15,833 nucleotides of DNA. Source: an uncultured Alphaproteobacteria bacterium (GTDB lineage: Bacteria; Pseudomonadota; Alphaproteobacteria; RF32; CAG-239). Positions 12,502 through 15,833 of the stretch are shown piece after piece. A program made the position numbers and the translations under genes. Under the pieces are notes generated by a model. It searched no databases. It saw only the letters and a program-made list of their open reading frames with translations, and was not told the DNA's origin. Numbering within the stretch: the stretch's first letter is position 1; every line of letters starts with the position of its first letter. The DNA is taken from assembly GCA_944392185.1 (NCBI GenBank), contig CALXVW010000114.1, forward strand, positions 1 through 15,833. The letters are read 5' to 3'.

Positions 12502-13626
12502 ATGTCGTTGAAATTTGAGATTTTGGCCCGCCAAGGCAAAGCCCGCCGCGGCCGCCTGCACACCAAACACGGTATAGTAAACACGCCGGCATTTATGCCG
12601 GTTGGCACTTGCGCCACAGTCAAAGCGATGATGCCGGAATCCGTAGCTGCCACGGGAGCGGAGATTTTGCTGGGCAATACGTACCATCTCATGCTTCGCC
12701 CAGGGGCTGATTTGGTGGAGAAAATGGGCGGCTTGCATAAGTTTATGAATTGGAATAAGCCGATTCTAACCGATTCAGGCGGTTTTCAGGTTATGAGCTT
12801 ATCAGGCTTGCGCAAACTAAGTGAGGAGGGCGTGCATTTTTCTTCCCATGTTGATGGTAAAAAGTTTTTTCTCTCGCCGGAGGAATCAATCAAGATACAG
12901 CACAAACTGGATTCAAACATCACCATGTGCATGGATGAGTGCGTCAAACTGCCGGCGCCTTATGACAAGGTTAAGAAATCGGTAGAAATGTCCATGCGCT
13001 GGGCCAAAAGGAGCAAAGAGGCTTTTACCGATAGGGATGGCTACGGTATTTTTGGTATTCAGCAAGGCGGAGACTATGAAGATTTGCGGGCTTTTTCAGC
13101 CGAGAAACTGCGCGAGATAGGATTTGACGGCTATGCCATTGGCGGTTTGGCCGTGGGCGAGGGGCAAGAAACCATGTTTAAGGTTTTGGACTATGCCCCG
13201 GGAATGTTGCCTGATGACAAGCCGAGATATCTGATGGGGGTAGGCCGCCCGGATGATATTGTCGGCGCAGTTTTGCGCGGGGTAGATATGTTTGACTGCG
13301 TGATGCCGACCCGCTCCGGGCGCACCAGCCAGGCCTTTACGGCCAGAGGCACGATAAACATTCGCAATGCCCGCCACCGAGAAGATCCGCGCCCCTTGGA
13401 GGCCGAGTGCGATTGTCCTCTTTGCAAAAACTATTCCAGAGCATATATTCATCACTTGCAGAAATGCAATGAGGTTTTGGCGGTGATGCTCTTGACCTGG
13501 CACAACATCCGCTATTACCAACGGCTGATGCAGGGGCTGAGGACGGCGATAGAAGAGGGCAGGTTAGATGAGTTTACCGCAGATTTCTACGCCAAACAAG
13601 CTCTTGGCGATATTGAGGAACTTTAG
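12502..13626 (+). CDS. tgt: tRNA-guanine transglycosylase (queuosine pathway)
   Basis: Exchanges guanine 34 for preQ1 in the anticodons of tRNA-Asp, -Asn, -His and -Tyr, the step that commits these tRNAs to queuosine. The 374-residue length is normal for a bacterial Tgt. Asp91 (LTDSGGFQ) is the general acid/base residue and Asp265 (VDMFDCVMPTR) the nucleophile. Substrate-pocket signatures are MCMDECVKLP (142-151), GIQQGG (185-190) and AIGGLAVGE (212-220). The structural zinc is bound by Cys303, Cys305, Cys308 and His334 in the pattern C-x-C-x2-C-x25-H. AAAGGAA lies seven bases before the ATG. The structured element upstream may control it. Two further genes follow closely. Confidence 0.98.
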   Translation: MSLKFEILARQGKARRGRLHTKHGIVNTPAFMPVGTCATVKAMMPESVAATGAEILLGNTYHLMLRPGADLVEKMGGLHKFMNWNKPILTDSGGFQVMSLSGLRKLSEEGVHFSSHVDGKKFFLSPEESIKIQHKLDSNITMCMDECVKLPAPYDKVKKSVEMSMRWAKRSKEAFTDRDGYGIFGIQQGGDYEDLRAFSAEKLREIGFDGYAIGGLAVGEGQETMFKVLDYAPGMLPDDKPRYLMGVGRPDDIVGAVLRGVDMFDCVMPTRSGRTSQAFTARGTINIRNARHREDPRPLEAECDCPLCKNYSRAYIHHLQKCNEVLAVMLLTWHNIRYYQRLMQGLRTAIEEGRLDEFTADFYAKQALGDIEEL

Positions 13627-13646
13627 TCTCAAAAAAGAGAGGAAAC

Positions 13647-14576
13647 ATGGAAAAAGACCAAAATATAGAAAATCCCAATGAAGAGCCGCATTTAAGAGTG
13701 TGCGTTTCCGGCGGTTCTCGCCCCGGGAATGATCCGGTATATGAAGAAGAGGCCTATAATCTTGGTGTAAAAATAGCAAAAATGGGTTTTCGTTTGGACT
13801 ATGGTTTTTCAGACACCGGGATTATGGGCAGTGTTGCCAGAGGTGTTATGGATACTTGGGAAAAAGACGGAGACAAGCACTATCACGGAGTAGATCCGAT
13901 TGTCGGAATAACAACGCAAGAATATTTTAAGTTATATAAAACCGATGAATTCCTAAAAAAGATAAACAATGTTGTTCTGACAGACACATTGGAGAACCGC
14001 AAAAAGAAACTGTTTGAGGCAGATATCATATTGTTTGCGCCCGGTGGAGTTGGTACCCTAGATGAGCTGGCCTATGACTGTGTGGCCATGCAAGATGGCT
14101 TTATACAAGCCAAACCTTTTATTATCTATAATATTAACGGGTTCTTCTATCATATTCTTGAATATTTGAAAGTTCTATCAGCCAGCGGTTTTGCGGAGCG
14201 AATTCCTTTTATTGTGGTGGACAACAGTGAAGAGCTTGAAATTGCCTTTCGTCTGCTTAAAATAAAGAACAATAAATGTGCCAGCACGCAAGAGGCCTAT
14301 GCGCAAGCGCGCCAACTAGCCTATGAGCTGCCTTATTTTTTCAAGCGTAAAGTAGATAGCAGTATTTGGGTTGAACATATATTGGATTATATGCGCCTGA
14401 TTAATGAAAGAGGTTCCACGGAAGAGCGCCAGGAACTGGCTAATGATGTAGAACAGGCCTATTTGGAAAAAGAAATTGAGCGCATGTATGACCGCCTGGC
14501 GCGCACCGGTCGCGACACTGCAGTAGTGAGCGATAAGCTGACCCGCCTTAAAAAAAGACGCAAAAAGACTATATAA
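13647..14576 (+). CDS. LOG-family (lysine decarboxylase-like) protein with a C-terminal extension
   Basis: A 309-residue Rossmann-fold protein of the LOG/TIGR00730 kind. Characterised members are phosphoribohydrolases that release bases from nucleoside 5'-monophosphates. The N-terminal VCVSGGSRPGND (18-29), ENRKKKLFEAD (116-126) and the hallmark PGGVGTLDE (132-140) are present, so nucleotide binding and catalysis look intact. Beyond about residue 210 there is an extra charged helical part of roughly 100 residues ending in a very basic tail (RLKKRRKKT), longer than usual LOG proteins. It starts 20 bases after tgt, with GAGAGG four bases before the ATG, so the genes are probably co-transcribed. 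The nucleotide substrate cannot be read from sequence. Confidence 0.88.
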   Translation: MEKDQNIENPNEEPHLRVCVSGGSRPGNDPVYEEEAYNLGVKIAKMGFRLDYGFSDTGIMGSVARGVMDTWEKDGDKHYHGVDPIVGITTQEYFKLYKTDEFLKKINNVVLTDTLENRKKKLFEADIILFAPGGVGTLDELAYDCVAMQDGFIQAKPFIIYNINGFFYHILEYLKVLSASGFAERIPFIVVDNSEELEIAFRLLKIKNNKCASTQEAYAQARQLAYELPYFFKRKVDSSIWVEHILDYMRLINERGSTEERQELANDVEQAYLEKEIERMYDRLARTGRDTAVVSDKLTRLKKRRKKTI

Positions 14577-14608
14577 ACAAAGCAAAGCCGATTTATATAG
14601 GAGAAAAA

Positions 14609-15757
14609 ATGAAAGAGCGGCCGATTTTCACCCATAGTTTTATCTCGGTTATGCTGATAAATTTTTTCATATTTTTCAGCTTTCAGATGATATTTCCGAC
14701 TCTTCCGCTTTATATACATGAGCTTGGCGGCAGTGATTCTGTTGTAGGTCTGATTATGGGTGTGTTTACCGTAACCTCGCTGATAAGTAGGCCGTTTGCC
14801 GGTTTTGCGCTGGACAAGTTTGGCCGCCGCAAAGTATTTTTGCTTGGGCTGGTAATCTTGTGTATCGGCGCTTTTTCTTACGCTTTGGTACAAATTTTGG
14901 TTCTGATTGCGGCAATCAGGCTTATCCATGGTATTGGCTGGGGCATTGCCGGCACCTCAAACGCCACCATTGCGGCAGATTTGCTGCCAAAAGAGCGCTT
15001 AGGGGAGGGGATTGGGTATTTTGCCCTTTCCAACAGTTTATCAATGGCGATAGCACCGGCGGCCGGATTATATATTGCGCATTTATACGGATTTTCAAAT
15101 ACCTTTAAGTTTGCGGGGATCTTAGTCGTTGTAAGTATTTTGCTGGCCATGGTCATAAGATACAAAGCATATAGACCCCAAAACATATCTCTCAAAGAAG
15201 GGCTTTATGAGCACCAGGCGTTTGGTCCGACATTTTTGGTTTTTTGCAACTCATTTACCTTTAGTGGAATAGCAAGCTTTTTACCGCTTTACGCAGCTTC
15301 AGAACGGATAGATAATATCGGGTGGTTTTTCAGTGTTTATGCCATATCTATTTTTTCAAGCCGACTTTTTATCGGTAAGGTTGTTGACCGCAAAGGCTAC
15401 AGTATTGTGCTGATACCGGGTTTCTTGGCACTGATAATTTCATTGCTGATGATATCTTCAGCCACAAAGTTGGAAATGTTTTTATTGGCGGCTGTTATTT
15501 TCGGCTTAGGTTTCGGCGCCGCGCAAATGACGCTGCAAACCATGGTTGTCAAAGGAGTAAAATCCGCCCGCTTAGGTGCCGCCAATGCCACGTTTTACAG
15601 CGGCATAGACTTGGGCAACGGCTTGGGCGCTCTGACCTTGGGCGCTTTGGCTGAGTTGGTGGGCTATTCAAAAATGTTCTTTTGCTCTTCGCTGATAATT
15701 TTGGCAGCTTTGCTGATTTATACATTTTATTTGCGCCATCGAATAAAAAAGGCTTAA
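14609..15757 (+). CDS. Major facilitator superfamily transporter
   Basis: A 382-residue integral inner-membrane carrier with many hydrophobic segments, consistent with the usual twelve. The loop between segments 2 and 3 carries the MFS motif A form GFALDKFGRRKVFLLG (about 55-70), and a related VVDRKGYS occurs in the second half. The pattern resembles drug or metabolite exporters, but the substrate cannot be told. AGGAG lies at 14599-14603, five bases before the ATG, and the gene starts 32 bases after the LOG-family gene, so it probably belongs to the tgt transcript. No clear terminator follows before the next gene. Confidence 0.92.
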   Translation: MKERPIFTHSFISVMLINFFIFFSFQMIFPTLPLYIHELGGSDSVVGLIMGVFTVTSLISRPFAGFALDKFGRRKVFLLGLVILCIGAFSYALVQILVLIAAIRLIHGIGWGIAGTSNATIAADLLPKERLGEGIGYFALSNSLSMAIAPAAGLYIAHLYGFSNTFKFAGILVVVSILLAMVIRYKAYRPQNISLKEGLYEHQAFGPTFLVFCNSFTFSGIASFLPLYAASERIDNIGWFFSVYAISIFSSRLFIGKVVDRKGYSIVLIPGFLALIISLLMISSATKLEMFLLAAVIFGLGFGAAQMTLQTMVVKGVKSARLGAANATFYSGIDLGNGLGALTLGALAELVGYSKMFFCSSLIILAALLIYTFYLRHRIKKA

Positions 15758-15803
15758 TTATATTTTTATCTTTTAGGCCTAGAGTGAGGAAAGGAGAAGA
15801 AAT

Positions 15804-15833
15804 ATGCTAAACCTTATCTGGGCCGGATTTTTT
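15804..15833 (+). CDS. Start of a membrane protein (partial, perhaps SpmA-like)
   Basis: AAGGAG (15791-15796) precedes an ATG at 15804, and the frame is open to the window edge: MLNLIWAGFF. The hydrophobic start resembles nucleoside-recognition or spore maturation A-type proteins, which often begin with a similar N-x-I-W-x-G-F segment. Ten residues are too few to be sure. Confidence 0.5.
   Translation, partial: MLNLIWAGFF

Overview
The window reads as a chromosomal stretch of a Gram-negative bacterium of moderate GC. A predicted lipoprotein and a predicted secreted, cysteine-rich protein imply an outer membrane and periplasm, and most core genes have clear AAGGAG-type ribosome binding sites. 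Gene content (CbbA-type class II aldolase, rpe followed by an OmpR/PhoB-type regulator, tgt, LOG-family protein, MFS carrier) fits an uncultured, possibly gut-associated alphaproteobacterium. That placement is an inference and is not secure.

Layout. Positions 1-1185 hold the end of an unidentified reading frame and a minus-strand gene joining a Mu F-like head-protein motif to a T4-type lysozyme. Positions 1278-4341 hold a SemiSWEET sugar transporter, class II fructose-bisphosphate aldolase and a COG2509-type FAD protein. An orphan gene at 4470 has no ribosome binding site. A diiron ferritin-like gene follows on the minus strand. Then come rpe and the response regulator as an operon, and a convergent small lipoprotein across a shared terminator.

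Positions 7587-12441 are an accessory region rich in apparent RNA structure. They hold a UUCG-capped hairpin, two GC-richer genes without clear ribosome binding sites (one with a DHH-like motif), and a leader with a possible H-type pseudoknot and a hidden Shine-Dalgarno site before a zinc-ribbon gene. A minus-strand three-way-junction leader with an attenuator precedes a 73-residue protein. A muramidase-like gene lies behind a near-consensus promoter and two tandem terminators, convergent with a secreted cysteine-rich protein. Two copies of one structured element (10496-10619 and 12337-12441) also lie here; the second is in the leader of tgt.

Positions 12502-15833 return to closely spaced core genes on the plus strand: tgt, a LOG-family protein, an MFS transporter and the first codons of another membrane protein. 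No transposase, integrase, CRISPR array, tRNA or rRNA was recognised. The strongest candidates for undescribed biology are the duplicated RNA element, the switch-like leaders at 10291-10487 and 9633-9728, and the doubly terminated muramidase leader. All structures were folded by eye from the sequence.
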